The notes under the pieces are model-generated. The model was not told the DNA's origin and did no database searches. It was given only the letters and a program-made list of their open reading frames with translations. DNA of 64,000 nucleotides from contig CAWBGI010000002.1 of the NCBI GenBank assembly GCA_963788225.1, positions 1,612,001 to 1,676,000 of the forward strand, in the 5' to 3' direction. A program made the translations under genes and the position numbers. Below are positions 1 to 9,221 of this stretch, piece by piece. Positions within the stretch are counted from its first letter, which is position 1. Every line of letters begins with the position of its first letter. The stretch is from Sulfotelmatobacter sp963788225. Lineage in GTDB: Bacteria > Acidobacteriota > Terriglobia > Terriglobales > Acidobacteriaceae.

Positions 1-1
1 G

Positions 2-1402
2 AGCATCCCCGCAAGAGCCGGTGATCGAGACGCAGTGAAAGTCCGTGAAGAAAGAATCCACGATCGAGACGTAGGTGCTTCCCCCGAGGCTGAGGCCGCG
101 GTTGGTCTCGTCCTGGGCCGTGCCGTGCATCCATACGCGATCAAAGACAATGTGATCCATAGTGCCCGTGGTCGTCTGTATGGAAGCGAGGTTGTAAACC
201 AGCGGGGTTCCTTGCTGCCGCGTTACTTCCAGGCCGATCAGGCGATAATGATTGGCGCCGGAGGCAAACAAGATCGGGCCTGATCCCTGAGTGGTGTTCA
301 TCATGAGCTTCGCAGTTACGTTCTGCGTGGTGGTGCAATTAAAAGAGGGTCGGCCTGGCAGTGCGGTGACACCTGCGTAACACGGCGTCAGTCGCGTGCC
401 TTCGGGCGGTAGAGCAGAATCTGGTGCGCTGGTCCTGACAATAATCCAACTGTTGTCGGTACAACTCTTGGCGGGAAAGGTGAAAACGCCTGTAAAGGTG
501 GCGGCGGCCTGCAGTTGAATCGTGTCGCCGCAGTTGGCGCTGTCGAGAGCGGTCTGCAGATTTCCGCCTTGCGGCACTAGCGTGACCGATCCAGAGGCAG
601 GCGTATCCGCCAGAGAACTCTGTATGTATACGCGCGGAAGTTCTGCCGGGCCGTCAAAGTTCCCCACGGTCGATGAATCGACCGTCACGGTCAAGGATCT
701 GGTGGCAATCTTGGATGCTCCGTCCTTCACGGAGACCGTGAAGGTATAAGTTCCGGTCTTAACCGGAATACCTGAAATTACACCGTTCTGATTCAGCGAT
801 AGTCCTTGCGGAAGTGTTCCGCTGGGAATGCTCCATTGATAGGGCGCAACGCCCCCAGTCGCGGCCAGACTTCCACTGTACGGCGCACCTGACGTGCCCG
901 CGGAGGGTAACTGGCCCGAAATCCCAAGTCTCCCGATCGGCACCACGGTGATTTCAACCGAAGAACTGCTCGTTCGCACTGCAGGGGAGAAATTGTCTCC
1001 GCCTGGATGCGCAGTTGCAGATGCCCAGGTTGTCGGAACGGCTACGTTCGTGGCTGTAATCGTTACGTTGGTCGAGGATGTTACCGATGGAGCGGTGAAC
1101 AAACCGGTGCTCGTGATCGAGCCAGCGCTCGCCTTCCATATGACAGCGGTATTTGGAGTCGATGTTAGAGTGGCCACGAACTGTTGCGTAGCGCCGGAAG
1201 AAATTGTTGCTCGGGAGGGCGAAAGAGCGATCCTGGCGTAAGGACTCGGACTAGATGTAGCGGGAGAGGAGGATGGAGCAATGCCACCGCAACCGGTCGA
1301 GATGCAGGCTAGCGCCGAAAGGAAGAAAGCGATTCCAGAATGCTTGAAAAAGCCGATTCGTGCCGCATTCTCGTGATCGTTGGGGGGTGATACCAAAAAC
1401 AT
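2..1402 (-). CDS. Secreted lipoprotein with Ig-like domains and a beta-helix region (C-terminus off window)
   Basis: The frame is open from an ATG at 1402 to the left window edge, giving at least 467 codons with the C-terminus missing. The start has a GAGGAA ribosome site 8 bases upstream. The N-terminus has a hydrophobic stretch ending ISTGCGG (Cys38), a lipoprotein-type signal. A Big2-like Ig unit follows (SPSRATISSGATQQF, then GLFTAPS), then a putative-Ig unit (LAATGGVAPYQWSIPSG, then GTYTFTVSVKDG). The rest (CGDTIQLQAAATFTG, later YVSIVDSFFTDFHC) reads like a right-handed parallel beta-helix, as in pectate-lyase-type proteins. It is probably an exported surface protein that binds or acts on polysaccharide. 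The catalytic function cannot be assigned because the end is missing. Confidence 0.8.
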   Translation of the reverse strand, partial: MFLVSPPNDHENAARIGFFKHSGIAFFLSALACISTGCGGIAPSSSPATSSPSPYARIALSPSRATISSGATQQFVATLTSTPNTAVIWKASAGSITSTGLFTAPSVTSSTNVTITATNVAVPTTWASATAHPGGDNFSPAVRTSSSSVEITVVPIGRLGISGQLPSAGTSGAPYSGSLAATGGVAPYQWSIPSGTLPQGLSLNQNGVISGIPVKTGTYTFTVSVKDGASKIATRSLTVTVDSSTVGNFDGPAELPRVYIQSSLADTPASGSVTLVPQGGNLQTALDSANCGDTIQLQAAATFTGVFTFPAKSCTDNSWIIVRTSAPDSALPPEGTRLTPCYAGVTALPGRPSFNCTTTQNVTAKLMMNTTQGSGPILFASGANHYRLIGLEVTRQQGTPLVYNLASIQTTTGTMDHIVFDRVWMHGTAQDETNRGLSLGGSTYVSIVDSFFTDFHCVSITGSCGDA

Positions 1403-1420
1403 TTGGGGATTTCCTCAAAA
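1392..1420 (+). promoter_or_regulatory. Conserved intergenic motif, copy A (core GGGATTTCCTC)
   Basis: The core at 1406-1416 is identical to cores at 25076-25086 (+) and 21626-21636 (-). Copies A and B also share an upstream ACCAAAAA tract and a downstream CAAAA. It is an imperfect inverted repeat in AT-rich sequence. In this copy it also overlaps the ribosome site and start codon of the minus-strand lipoprotein gene, so part of the match could be translational signal. A binding site is inference. Confidence 0.35.
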
Positions 1421-1728
1421 AATTAAATTTATGGAATCTCAAGCTGCGATTGCCTTAGGACAATCTAAGGGTCTTGGCCCGGAGGGAACAGATAACGGCA
1501 GGGCACTGTCCGGTTGGCCCCAGAAGTACATGGTGGGTAATGCATTTCCAGACCGTTGGGCGGCGACATTTAGTGCGGATTTCTGCGATTATTGGCTGGG
1601 AATCAAATGCGACGCGCGAATTGGTTCCGCTCGGTGTGATGTGGGTTGTCGTGTAAACTGATGGCTGTGCTCAGCGCATGGTTTGATCGGTTGAGGGAAG
1701 TTCTCCAGTGGTATCTTTAACTTGAGGC
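1403..1728. other. Divergent intergenic region between lipoprotein and EPS operon
   Basis: This stretch of about 326 bases separates the minus-strand lipoprotein from the plus-strand glycosyltransferase. Two short open frames (1380-1661 and 1474-1656) have no ribosome site or recognisable sequence and are probably chance. It carries the AT-rich motif at 1392-1420 and an inverted repeat at 1453-1470, so it probably holds the promoters of both flanking transcription units. Confidence 0.5.
1453..1470. repeat. Inverted repeat, possible operator or hairpin
   Basis: CCTTAG, six bases, then CTAAGG: a perfect 6-bp inverted repeat in the divergent intergenic region, about 260 bases upstream of the glycosyltransferase start. 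No T-run follows, so it is not a clear terminator. Confidence 0.25.
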
Positions 1729-2961
1729 ATGAAACTCTGTTGGTTTAAAGCGGGTGGTTTTGTTCCGCTGGATTTCGGCGGCCGTATTCGTAGCTTCCAA
1801 ATGGTCAAAGAGCTGGCGTGCCGCCACGCAGTTACGGTTCTTACGTTTTACCCAGCTGTGCAGGATGATCCTCACGGGGCGCTTGCGCCCCTTTTTGAGG
1901 AACTGATCACAGTTCCGTTGCGCCTTCCCAAACAGAGGTCCCTCGGCGAATTTTTGGATTACCTGCAGCGGCTTCCCGGACCGCACCCGTACTCGATGCA
2001 GAAATACTATCGACCGGAGTTGCGTAGGGCAGTGGCGGAGCTGTTCTCGCGCAAATCGTTCGACGCGATTATCTGCGATTTCGTTTATCCCGCTGGAGTT
2101 CTGGATTGGACGATTGAAACACCCATCGTCTTGTTCACTCACAATGTGGAAGCCGAGGTGTGGGAGCGCCAGTATCGGGTTTCGATGGATCCGATCCGAA
2201 AACTGATGTTCTGGATCGAGTACAAGCGGCTGACACACTCCGAGCGGTACTACGCTGAACGGGCGGCTCGGGTTTGCGCCGTCTCGGAGAGCAATCGCCA
2301 ATTTTTCGGACGTTACGTGGGGGGAGCGGAACACGTAACACTGTTGCCGACTGGCGTGGATACGGATTACTTTCGGCCGAGTCCCGAGCCTCCACGGGCA
2401 CGAACTCTGGTCTTTACCGGTTCCATGGATTGGGTTCCAAATCACGATGCCATCGACTATTTTTACCGGGAAATCCTGCCTCTCGTTCGGGCCGAAGAGC
2501 CGGATGTCGAAACCTGGATCGTCGGTCGCAACCCTGCCGCGGCACTGTGTAAACTGGTGAAAAACGATTCGAAGGTCCATCTCACAGGCCGTGTCGACGA
2601 TATACGCCCCTATATGAACCAGGGCAGCATCTACATTCTTCCCATGCGAACCGGCAGCGGAACACGGCTGAAGATCTTTGAAGCCATGGCTTCGGGAAAG
2701 GCAATCGTTTCCACTCCGATCGGTGCGGAGGGTCTTCCCGTTACGGATGGCGAAAACATTTTTCTGGCCGAAGATTCAATGACCTTTGCCAAAGCCGTGA
2801 TCCGCTTGATTCGAGACGCCGGTTTGCGCCGACAACTGGAGACGAACGCGCGCGCTCTGGCCGAGAGTGGCTTCAGCTGGCGGGCGGCCACCCACCGATT
2901 GGAGGAAGCCATCCTGCAGATGGTGGGTGAACCCGTTGATATGAAACTAGAGGCCACCTAA
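1729..2961 (+). CDS. Glycosyltransferase family 4
   Basis: A 410-residue GT-B fold enzyme that would transfer an activated sugar to a lipid-linked or growing polysaccharide at the cytoplasmic face of the membrane. The N-terminal acceptor domain has the glycine-rich entry GGRIRSFQMVKEL. The C-terminal donor domain has FTGSMDWVPNHDAIDYF and the typical ending motif GSGTRLKIFEAMASGKAIVS, followed by GAEGLPV. The length and the GGRIRSF start resemble sugar transferases of PEP-CTERM-type EPS loci, but the sugar is unknown. It is the first gene of a tight plus-strand operon; the next gene starts directly after its stop codon. Confidence 0.85.
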   Translation: MKLCWFKAGGFVPLDFGGRIRSFQMVKELACRHAVTVLTFYPAVQDDPHGALAPLFEELITVPLRLPKQRSLGEFLDYLQRLPGPHPYSMQKYYRPELRRAVAELFSRKSFDAIICDFVYPAGVLDWTIETPIVLFTHNVEAEVWERQYRVSMDPIRKLMFWIEYKRLTHSERYYAERAARVCAVSESNRQFFGRYVGGAEHVTLLPTGVDTDYFRPSPEPPRARTLVFTGSMDWVPNHDAIDYFYREILPLVRAEEPDVETWIVGRNPAAALCKLVKNDSKVHLTGRVDDIRPYMNQGSIYILPMRTGSGTRLKIFEAMASGKAIVSTPIGAEGLPVTDGENIFLAEDSMTFAKAVIRLIRDAGLRRQLETNARALAESGFSWRAATHRLEEAILQMVGEPVDMKLEAT

Positions 2962-3588
2962 ATGCTCTCTAAGTTTGCTCGCCTGCCGATTCGCGCATTT
3001 CGACATGTGCTCTTCGACCACAGCTATGAGGCGTATTACTCCGCAGAAATATGGGAGCGGAAATACCGGGATGAACAATACGATCTCGGCGATCCGCAAG
3101 AGGATGGCCGCTTCGGCGCGCTTATGCAAGTGCTTCGGCGCTACGATTATGGCCCCATGCTCGACCTCGGATGTGGGGATGGACTTCTGTGGAAACACTA
3201 CCGCCCCCTCAGCGACTCGCTGCTGATGGGGGTGGACTATTCGGACACGGCCGTGGCAAAGGCTAATTTGCGTGCGCTCCCCAATGCTGAGTTCCGTGCC
3301 GGAGACTACCGGGACTTTGATCCCGGACGACCGCTGGCGGTCGCCGTTTTCAATGAATCGCTCTACTATATCGACGCATTCATCGATGCCGTGGCCAAGG
3401 CAGAAAGTTGGCTGTCCGACAGCGGCGTCGTTGTGGTTTCGATGTTCGATACGCTGGTGACGCGACGGATCTGGAAGAGCCTACTGCAAAGGCGCAAATG
3501 GCTGCAATCGGTCAGCGTACACGATCACCACAGCAATCGGAGGTGGACGATTCGCGTTTTCCCCGGACAGGATACGGCGCGGCAATGA
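2962..3588 (+). CDS. Class I SAM-dependent methyltransferase
   Basis: A 208-residue Rossmann-fold methyltransferase. Motif I is MLDLGCGDGLL (around residue 56), followed by an acidic loop at GVDYSDTAVAKA and later FNESLYYID. It probably methylates a sugar or another small molecule of the polysaccharide pathway, since it sits between a glycosyltransferase and a deacetylase. Its ATG follows the TAA of the upstream gene with no gap, and its own stop overlaps the start of the next gene (ATGA), so translational coupling is likely. The substrate is not predictable from the sequence. Confidence 0.8.
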   Translation: MLSKFARLPIRAFRHVLFDHSYEAYYSAEIWERKYRDEQYDLGDPQEDGRFGALMQVLRRYDYGPMLDLGCGDGLLWKHYRPLSDSLLMGVDYSDTAVAKANLRALPNAEFRAGDYRDFDPGRPLAVAVFNESLYYIDAFIDAVAKAESWLSDSGVVVVSMFDTLVTRRIWKSLLQRRKWLQSVSVHDHHSNRRWTIRVFPGQDTARQ

Positions 3589-4484
3589 GCATACGGACGG
3601 CCGTAAAGAGCCAGTTCTATTTTTGGCAGCGCCAAATTTCTAGAAAGCTCTCGCGGCCCGCCCCGAATCAGCCGGCGAACCGCTTAATCGTGTTTGTAAT
3701 GCATGCTGTCAACCAGGCGCGCAGCGACATGGCTGTGTCGCCTGGCCGGTTTCGAGAACAAATGCGTTCTCTTCTGGACGTGGGTTACCGGCCTCTGGCC
3801 ATGGACGACGTGTTGAAAACTCTTTCTGGCCGCGACCCGTCAGCCCCAGCATTCTCGGTCACATTCGACGACGGCTATGAGAGCGTCGTCACGCAGGCTT
3901 TGCCGATTCTCGAATCCCTCTCTATTCCGGCAACTGTATTTCTGACGACTGGCTTTCTAGACGGCACGGTATCGCCTCCCTGGCGATCGTCAACCCCAGC
4001 ATTGCTTTCTGAATACCGCAGCCAGGCGGAGCTTTTCCGCCCCATGAGCTGGCAGCAGGCGCGCGAGCTTGCGCGCCATCCCCTTATCCGTATCGGCAGC
4101 CACACGGTTTCCCACCCACTACTCGGACTCGCGCCGGAGGATTCTGCACGAGAGGAGATCGTTCGAAGCAGGCAGATACTCGCCGAGCGTCTTGGCATCA
4201 CGCCAGATTTGTTCGCTTATCCATTCGGCGTTCGCCGATACGGTGCCTATTCGCATTTAACCGAGAAGCTGCTATCCGAAGCGGGCTACCGTTCTTCATT
4301 CACCTCCGAAATATCCCGGGCGCGGGTGGGTAGTGGGCCCTGGAGAATTCCACGGATGTCCCTGACGGAAGCCGACACTGGGGATGATGCGGTGGCAAGG
4401 GCGGCCGGTGGTTACGACTGGGTGGGAACTGCACAGAATGTTTATCAGTCTATATTTCCCAACCCTCACAAAGGCTTGAGTTAA
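3585..4484 (+). CDS. Polysaccharide deacetylase (NodB/CE4 family)
   Basis: A 299-residue CE4 hydrolase that would remove N- or O-acetyl groups from a glycan. The ATG at 3585 overlaps the methyltransferase stop codon; the frame is open further upstream, but the coupled start is preferred. The metal and catalytic motifs are present: SVTFDDGYESVV (the Asp pair), IGSHTVSHPLLG (the HxxxH pair) and FAYPFG. There is no signal peptide, as is common for deacetylases in EPS loci of this type. In this context it probably tailors the repeat unit or the polymer. Confidence 0.85.
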   Translation: MSIRTAVKSQFYFWQRQISRKLSRPAPNQPANRLIVFVMHAVNQARSDMAVSPGRFREQMRSLLDVGYRPLAMDDVLKTLSGRDPSAPAFSVTFDDGYESVVTQALPILESLSIPATVFLTTGFLDGTVSPPWRSSTPALLSEYRSQAELFRPMSWQQARELARHPLIRIGSHTVSHPLLGLAPEDSAREEIVRSRQILAERLGITPDLFAYPFGVRRYGAYSHLTEKLLSEAGYRSSFTSEISRARVGSGPWRIPRMSLTEADTGDDAVARAAGGYDWVGTAQNVYQSIFPNPHKGLS

Positions 4485-5326
4485 TGAGAGCGTTCTACCT
4501 GTTTCACGACGACTGGTATCAATACGTGAAGGCGGATCTGCTGGCCTCGCAGTATCCGATGACGGGATTCGTCGTCATCCGCCGAAAGCGCGATGCCTGG
4601 TACCGATATTTGTGGAAGCGAGCCAAGCGGTTGGGTTTTTTAAAAGTTCTTGACGAGCTTGCGTTACGGTCTTACTGGACCGTTTTCAAAAGCTGGAGCG
4701 ATCACCGCAACTTGAAGCGCCTCATGGCGAATGCACAAAGCAGCCTTCCACCCTCGTACCAGCGTCCGCCGGTTCATTACATCGACAATATTAATTCCGA
4801 TGATGGCCGGCAACAGCTCCGCGACCTGAATCCGGACGTATGCGTGCTCATGGTCCATCCGATTCTCGGAACGAAAACTTTTTCGATCCCACCGCTGGGA
4901 ATGCTCGTTTTCCACCCAGGCGTCACACCGGAATATCGCGGACCTCATTCAGCGTTTTGGGCCACGATGAGCAATGAGTTCTGGGGCATAGGGTGGTCCC
5001 TGTTGCGGGTGGATGAAGGCATTGATACCGGACCTGTGTTGGCACAAGGAAGTTGCACCAGGGTACGTCCGCTCGAAGATAGCCACGTAATCATGCAGCA
5101 CATCTCTCACATCGATGGGACCAATCGAGTCGCACAAGTCCTGCGCCAACTTGAAGGTGGCGAAACTCCCCGAGTCGATGTGACTGGCAGACGGACCACG
5201 AACTACACGCACCCCGGCATTACGGACTACGTACGATTTCTGGGGGTCCGAAGGAAACTCAGGAACGGCCGCTATCCGAAAGGCGCCCCAAAACCTTCAG
5301 GAGTTCCGAAGCCGCGGCAGGACTAA
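4484..5326 (+). CDS. Formyltransferase-fold protein
   Basis: A 280-residue protein related to the catalytic domain of methionyl-tRNA formyltransferase and sugar N-formyltransferases. The key region is GMLVFHPGVTPEYRGPHSAF (around residues 139-158) with DEGIDTGPVLAQG after it. His144 and Asp181 of the family Asn-His-Asp triad are present, but the Asn position is Val142, so ordinary formyl transfer is uncertain. Its start overlaps the deacetylase stop (TAATG). Following a deacetylase, formylation or other acylation of the freed amine is an attractive inference. The last 68 bases overlap the end of the opposing lyase gene. Confidence 0.75.
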   Translation: MRAFYLFHDDWYQYVKADLLASQYPMTGFVVIRRKRDAWYRYLWKRAKRLGFLKVLDELALRSYWTVFKSWSDHRNLKRLMANAQSSLPPSYQRPPVHYIDNINSDDGRQQLRDLNPDVCVLMVHPILGTKTFSIPPLGMLVFHPGVTPEYRGPHSAFWATMSNEFWGIGWSLLRVDEGIDTGPVLAQGSCTRVRPLEDSHVIMQHISHIDGTNRVAQVLRQLEGGETPRVDVTGRRTTNYTHPGITDYVRFLGVRRKLRNGRYPKGAPKPSGVPKPRQD

Positions 5327-7577
5327 GCAAGGGTCCCGTTTCAGCGTTCGCCTCCCAAATGCCGTCGACCTTGCCCTCGAGCGCAAGGCGCGCACCGCCA
5401 ATGCGAACTTCCGAAGCTCCGCGGATCAGCACATCCTCAATCGCAGCGGCCGAAGCCTGGATCACGAACAGTTCCGCGTCGGTTTCAATCGTGTCGAAAT
5501 GCCAGACGCCAGGCCTTTCCGCGAGGGCGATCAGTCGATGCGAATCGCCCACCGTGCAAAAACACACGTTCACACCGTCTGCCTGCACACTGCGGAAGGA
5601 CACACGGCCCAGTTGATTGAAGGAAAAAAGTGTGACAAAGTCCACTGGTAGCGAACCTTTGTAGGAGAAATGAAGGACCGGTGCAGAAATCACAGCCCCG
5701 TAACTAGGAGACCAGATACCCGCTTCGCAAGCTGCACTCCACTGTTTGTCCGCCGAAGCGATTATTTCCATAGTCTCTTGCCCGGCCGTCAGGCGCCAAA
5801 CATTTGCATTCCCGGGCGTGACCGTACATTCGGGGGCGATATGCCAATGAAGATCGAGACGGTGCACGCCCTCCCCGGTGGCGCGATCCGTTACCATCCA
5901 CAAGTCATCATGCCAGCCAATCACCCATCGTTCATGGGTCACCGGAGGAGTCAAGCGCGTATAACCGTCGTGAGCGCCATGGAAAAACGCGATCCTCTTG
6001 GCGTTATGCCAGCAGTGGACGCGCGTCACCGGCTGCGAGCCCCAGGCAAACGCATGGACCGGATCGGCTTGGCTACGTCTGTCCACCTCCAGAGTATTGT
6101 GTGCTGCCGTACCGCGGAATAGTTCGCGCTCGGGTTTCTCACTCGGATATGACCCAGTTCCGGGATCGGTCAACCAGGCTCGTCCTCCGGCATTCAGTTG
6201 CAAACTCAGCGCGTCCGCATGGCCGTGACCGCCCCTGCCCCATCCGTGTGGCCCGGCATCGATAACAGCGATGCCATTCTCTGAAGCCAGTGTGTAATAG
6301 CCGCTGGCAGCGAAGGCCCGGCTGCGGGGCACGTTGGGAGCAGTGGGCAGTTGATCGAAGATGCGAATGCCGTCGACGCCGAGAAGCCAAATCGTCTCTT
6401 CGTGAAGATCGTCACCCGCGACTTTCCAATCGCCGCGGTGATAAAGGATCGCGGCAGCCGCAAGTGGATCACGCAGATGCTCAGAACGGTTGCGCCGGCC
6501 GTCGAACAACCGGCCTCCATCATCGTCGCCGAATCGAGGCACCGCTCGGCCCGCACTAATCGTCGCCAGCCCTTCGGCCATAAGGCTGAGCGTGCGATCA
6601 TACGAGTTCGGGACGACAATTCCGTTCCGAGCCGCAAGAATCCGCGCTTGAATAAACATGTCCAGCGCGTAGACGTGGTAATACACAGACTGCTCGAAGT
6701 GGAACCCGTCCTCTCGCACCTGCCGCTCCGACTCCTGGAGAAGCACTTTCCATCCGTATTCACGCCACAATTGCGCCCTCTCAAATTCGGGATAGAGAAC
6801 CCCTACGAAGAACAGAGCGAGCACCTCCCCCAGTAGGTGGGTGTTCGGTGCAAAGTAGGTCGACAGATATCGTTCGATGTAAACAGCGCACTCGCCGATA
6901 CCTTCACGAAGTCTCCTGCGCAGACTCTCGGAGAAATCCGCGGCGCCGTCCGTAAGCTGATCGACCCAAATCCAGGACAAGCAGCGGATCCCTACTTCGA
7001 GCGTACTCGCCCAATTGATACCCATTGGGTAAGGATTCGCCTTGCGCCAGTCTTCCCACATGCTTTGAAGCGTGTTCAGAAACTGCCCATCTCCCGTATA
7101 CAGCCAGGCGCGGGCAAGCAGCGTCAGATGCTGATGGCGGCTGAGTTCCCAGACAATTTTGTGATCGCCAGTCCGGCTAAAATTGAGATAGGGTACGCGA
7201 AACCACGGTTCGTTGGGCGCCGCAATGCCGTGCACGGGATCGCGATGCCATTCGATCTTCGGATCGCCGCAGCAAAGCCCGCGATAGCCGAGCAGATCGA
7301 AGCGGCGCGCTCTAATCTGCTTTGCGCTCTCGATAACGCTGTCGGATTCTGAGGGTAGTCTGCGCTTGATCTCCGCGGCCACGCCCGCCGCTTCGCCCGA
7401 GTCAAAAAAGAATCGCGGAAGAACCCCGGTCTTGGAGTAACCAGACTGCAGGGGATTCTTGCCCCGCCGAACCGCCCAGACGTCCAGTCGCTGGCGAACG
7501 GCCATCCTGGCACGGGTTCGAATCTCATTCGGGCTCATCGCGGCAATTCGCCGCACGATCGCTAACGAGTTAGCCAT
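5259..7577 (-). CDS. Heparinase II/III family protein (polysaccharide lyase-like)
   Basis: A 772-residue protein with the alpha/alpha-toroid plus beta-sandwich layout of heparinase II/III-like lyases, which cleave uronic-acid-containing polysaccharides. Motifs seen are NTHLLGEVLALFF, HFEQSVYYHVYALD (with the catalytic-type Tyr-His), GGHGHADALSLQLNAGG and FRGTAAHNTLEVD. The ATG at 7577 has AGGTGG just upstream and is preferred over a GTG at 7586. No signal peptide is visible, as in other EPS-locus members of the family. It lies beside an AlgD-like dehydrogenase, fitting a uronate-containing polymer that is trimmed or turned over. Confidence 0.85.
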   Translation of the reverse strand: MANSLAIVRRIAAMSPNEIRTRARMAVRQRLDVWAVRRGKNPLQSGYSKTGVLPRFFFDSGEAAGVAAEIKRRLPSESDSVIESAKQIRARRFDLLGYRGLCCGDPKIEWHRDPVHGIAAPNEPWFRVPYLNFSRTGDHKIVWELSRHQHLTLLARAWLYTGDGQFLNTLQSMWEDWRKANPYPMGINWASTLEVGIRCLSWIWVDQLTDGAADFSESLRRRLREGIGECAVYIERYLSTYFAPNTHLLGEVLALFFVGVLYPEFERAQLWREYGWKVLLQESERQVREDGFHFEQSVYYHVYALDMFIQARILAARNGIVVPNSYDRTLSLMAEGLATISAGRAVPRFGDDDGGRLFDGRRNRSEHLRDPLAAAAILYHRGDWKVAGDDLHEETIWLLGVDGIRIFDQLPTAPNVPRSRAFAASGYYTLASENGIAVIDAGPHGWGRGGHGHADALSLQLNAGGRAWLTDPGTGSYPSEKPERELFRGTAAHNTLEVDRRSQADPVHAFAWGSQPVTRVHCWHNAKRIAFFHGAHDGYTRLTPPVTHERWVIGWHDDLWMVTDRATGEGVHRLDLHWHIAPECTVTPGNANVWRLTAGQETMEIIASADKQWSAACEAGIWSPSYGAVISAPVLHFSYKGSLPVDFVTLFSFNQLGRVSFRSVQADGVNVCFCTVGDSHRLIALAERPGVWHFDTIETDAELFVIQASAAAIEDVLIRGASEVRIGGARLALEGKVDGIWEANAETGPLLSPAAASELLKVLGRLSDSGRS

Positions 7578-7654
7578 GCCCGCCACCTGTCAAATCCAAT
7601 GTGCTTCGCAGGCCGCCAGCTTTTACCCACAGGATTTTCATGTCAAACGGGGCG

Positions 7655-8980
7655 TTACCAGCATATGCCTTCGTAGTCACCTGACGTTGCGGGTCTCGAT
7701 CCCCGATCGAGGTTCACCAGGTCGATGACAATATGATCCGGCCGGAGCGAACTGCGTAGTTCATCAAGAGCCACACCCCGCGTTCCGATGACTACTACCT
7801 CCGCATCCTCGAGGACGTTCTGCAAGGACGTTGAAAGCAAGGAACCAATATGGGGAATCACGTCGTCGATGTACTGCCGGTTGGATCCGATCAGCCGGCC
7901 CAACGACACGTTGTCGTCCCAAATCCGGACCTGCCGGCCCTCGCCCAACAGCCGTTTCACCAGCTGTACGTGAGGACTCTCCCGCAGATCGTCAGTGGCC
8001 GCCTTGAAACTCAGGCCGAGCATGGCGATTTTCTTTTTTCCGTTCTTCAAGATCATCTCGACGGCACGCTCCAGATGTTCGTCGTTGCTTGGCAGGATGG
8101 ATTGGAACAATGGCAGACTTAGATCCAGCTCTTTCGCGCGATAGTTGATCGCTCGCACATCTTTGGGAAGACAGGATCCACCAAACGCGAAACCGGGCTT
8201 GAGATACGTCGGCGAAATATTCAGCTTGCCGTCAGCCGTGAAGATTTCAGTTACCGCTTCAGCGTCGACGCCCATCTGTTTCGCCAGCGTCCCAACCTCA
8301 TTCGCAAAGGAAACTTTCACCGCGTGCCATGCATTGCAAACGTACTTGACCATTTCCGCGGAACGAAACGAGGTTTCGAATACCCGTCCTGGAGCCCACT
8401 GGTAGATCTCGCGCAACACGCCGCTGTGCTTCGCATCGGCAGCGCCGATGATGGTTATGGAGGGCTCCAGAAAATCGGAGACGGCTGTGCCTTCGCGCAT
8501 GAATTCGGGGTTTACACAGACGCCGAAACCTTGCCCCAACTTCTCGCCACTGGAATTCTCCAGAGCCGGGATCACGAGAGTCTCTGCCGTGCCGGGCAGT
8601 ACTGTACTGCGCAAGACCACCAAGTGAAACCGCCTCTTTTTCTTGAGGATTTGTCCAATTTCCCGGCAGACCGGCTCGATATGTCCAAGATCGAGCTTCC
8701 CATTCCGCAGACTTGGCGTCCCGACGCAAAGAAAGGACAAATCGCTGTTCAGAACGGCATATTCGGAGTCCGATGTTGCCTGCAGGCGACCGGCGGCCCG
8801 ATTCTCGGAAATCAACTCTCCCACCCGCGGTTCGACAATGGGATTAAGTCCGGCTTGCATGGCTTCAACCTTGGCCTGGCTAAGGTTGACTCCGATCACG
8901 TTGTGGCCCTTGTGCGCCAGGCAGGCGGCGGTGACAGTGCCCACATAGCCAAGGCCGAAGACGCTAATGGATTGAGTCAT
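7655..8980 (-). CDS. algD: UDP-glucose/GDP-mannose dehydrogenase family, AlgD-like
   Basis: A 441-residue NAD-dependent dehydrogenase that oxidises C6 of a nucleotide sugar to a uronic acid in two steps. The N-terminal Rossmann motif is VFGLGYVGTVTAACLAHKG, followed by NPIVEPRVGELI and LSFLCVGTPS. The catalytic cysteine is in GGSCLPKDVRAINYRA. Pattern and length resemble GDP-mannose 6-dehydrogenase (AlgD) more than UDP-glucose dehydrogenase, but substrate preference is inference. The nucleotide-binding loop has GVN where GVD is usual. It would supply GDP-mannuronate or a related uronate to the polysaccharide cleaved by the neighbouring lyase. Confidence 0.8.
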   Translation of the reverse strand: MTQSISVFGLGYVGTVTAACLAHKGHNVIGVNLSQAKVEAMQAGLNPIVEPRVGELISENRAAGRLQATSDSEYAVLNSDLSFLCVGTPSLRNGKLDLGHIEPVCREIGQILKKKRRFHLVVLRSTVLPGTAETLVIPALENSSGEKLGQGFGVCVNPEFMREGTAVSDFLEPSITIIGAADAKHSGVLREIYQWAPGRVFETSFRSAEMVKYVCNAWHAVKVSFANEVGTLAKQMGVDAEAVTEIFTADGKLNISPTYLKPGFAFGGSCLPKDVRAINYRAKELDLSLPLFQSILPSNDEHLERAVEMILKNGKKKIAMLGLSFKAATDDLRESPHVQLVKRLLGEGRQVRIWDDNVSLGRLIGSNRQYIDDVIPHIGSLLSTSLQNVLEDAEVVVIGTRGVALDELRSSLRPDHIVIDLVNLDRGSRPATSGDYEGICW

Positions 8981-9221
8981 GTGGATTCGTTATTCCCCCT
9001 CGTTGTCGGGAAGACAGCAGAAACGGCATTCGTGTGAAATGCTCAGAAATTATCGTTAAGTCACGCCCTTTCAATTGTATACAAGCGCGGTGGATTTTGA
9101 TAAGGCACTCTGGTAACGACCTGGAAGACCTGGCAACTCGGCATCAATCGTCACCCGCCCAGCGATCTAAAATGAAGTAGTATCTGAGACAGATCGACCC
9201 AAAAGAGGATAGGGTTTTATC

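Noticed and set aside
1380..1661. Small plus-strand open frames in the first intergenic region
   Set aside because: No ribosome site, no domain and overlap with the upstream gene start; probably chance.
1717..2580. 287-codon minus-strand open frame
   Set aside because: Antisense to the GT4 gene, whose motifs are clear; no ribosome site and no recognisable domain.
8324..9037. 237-codon plus-strand open frame
   Set aside because: Antisense to the AlgD-like gene, with no start signal and no similarity to a known family.
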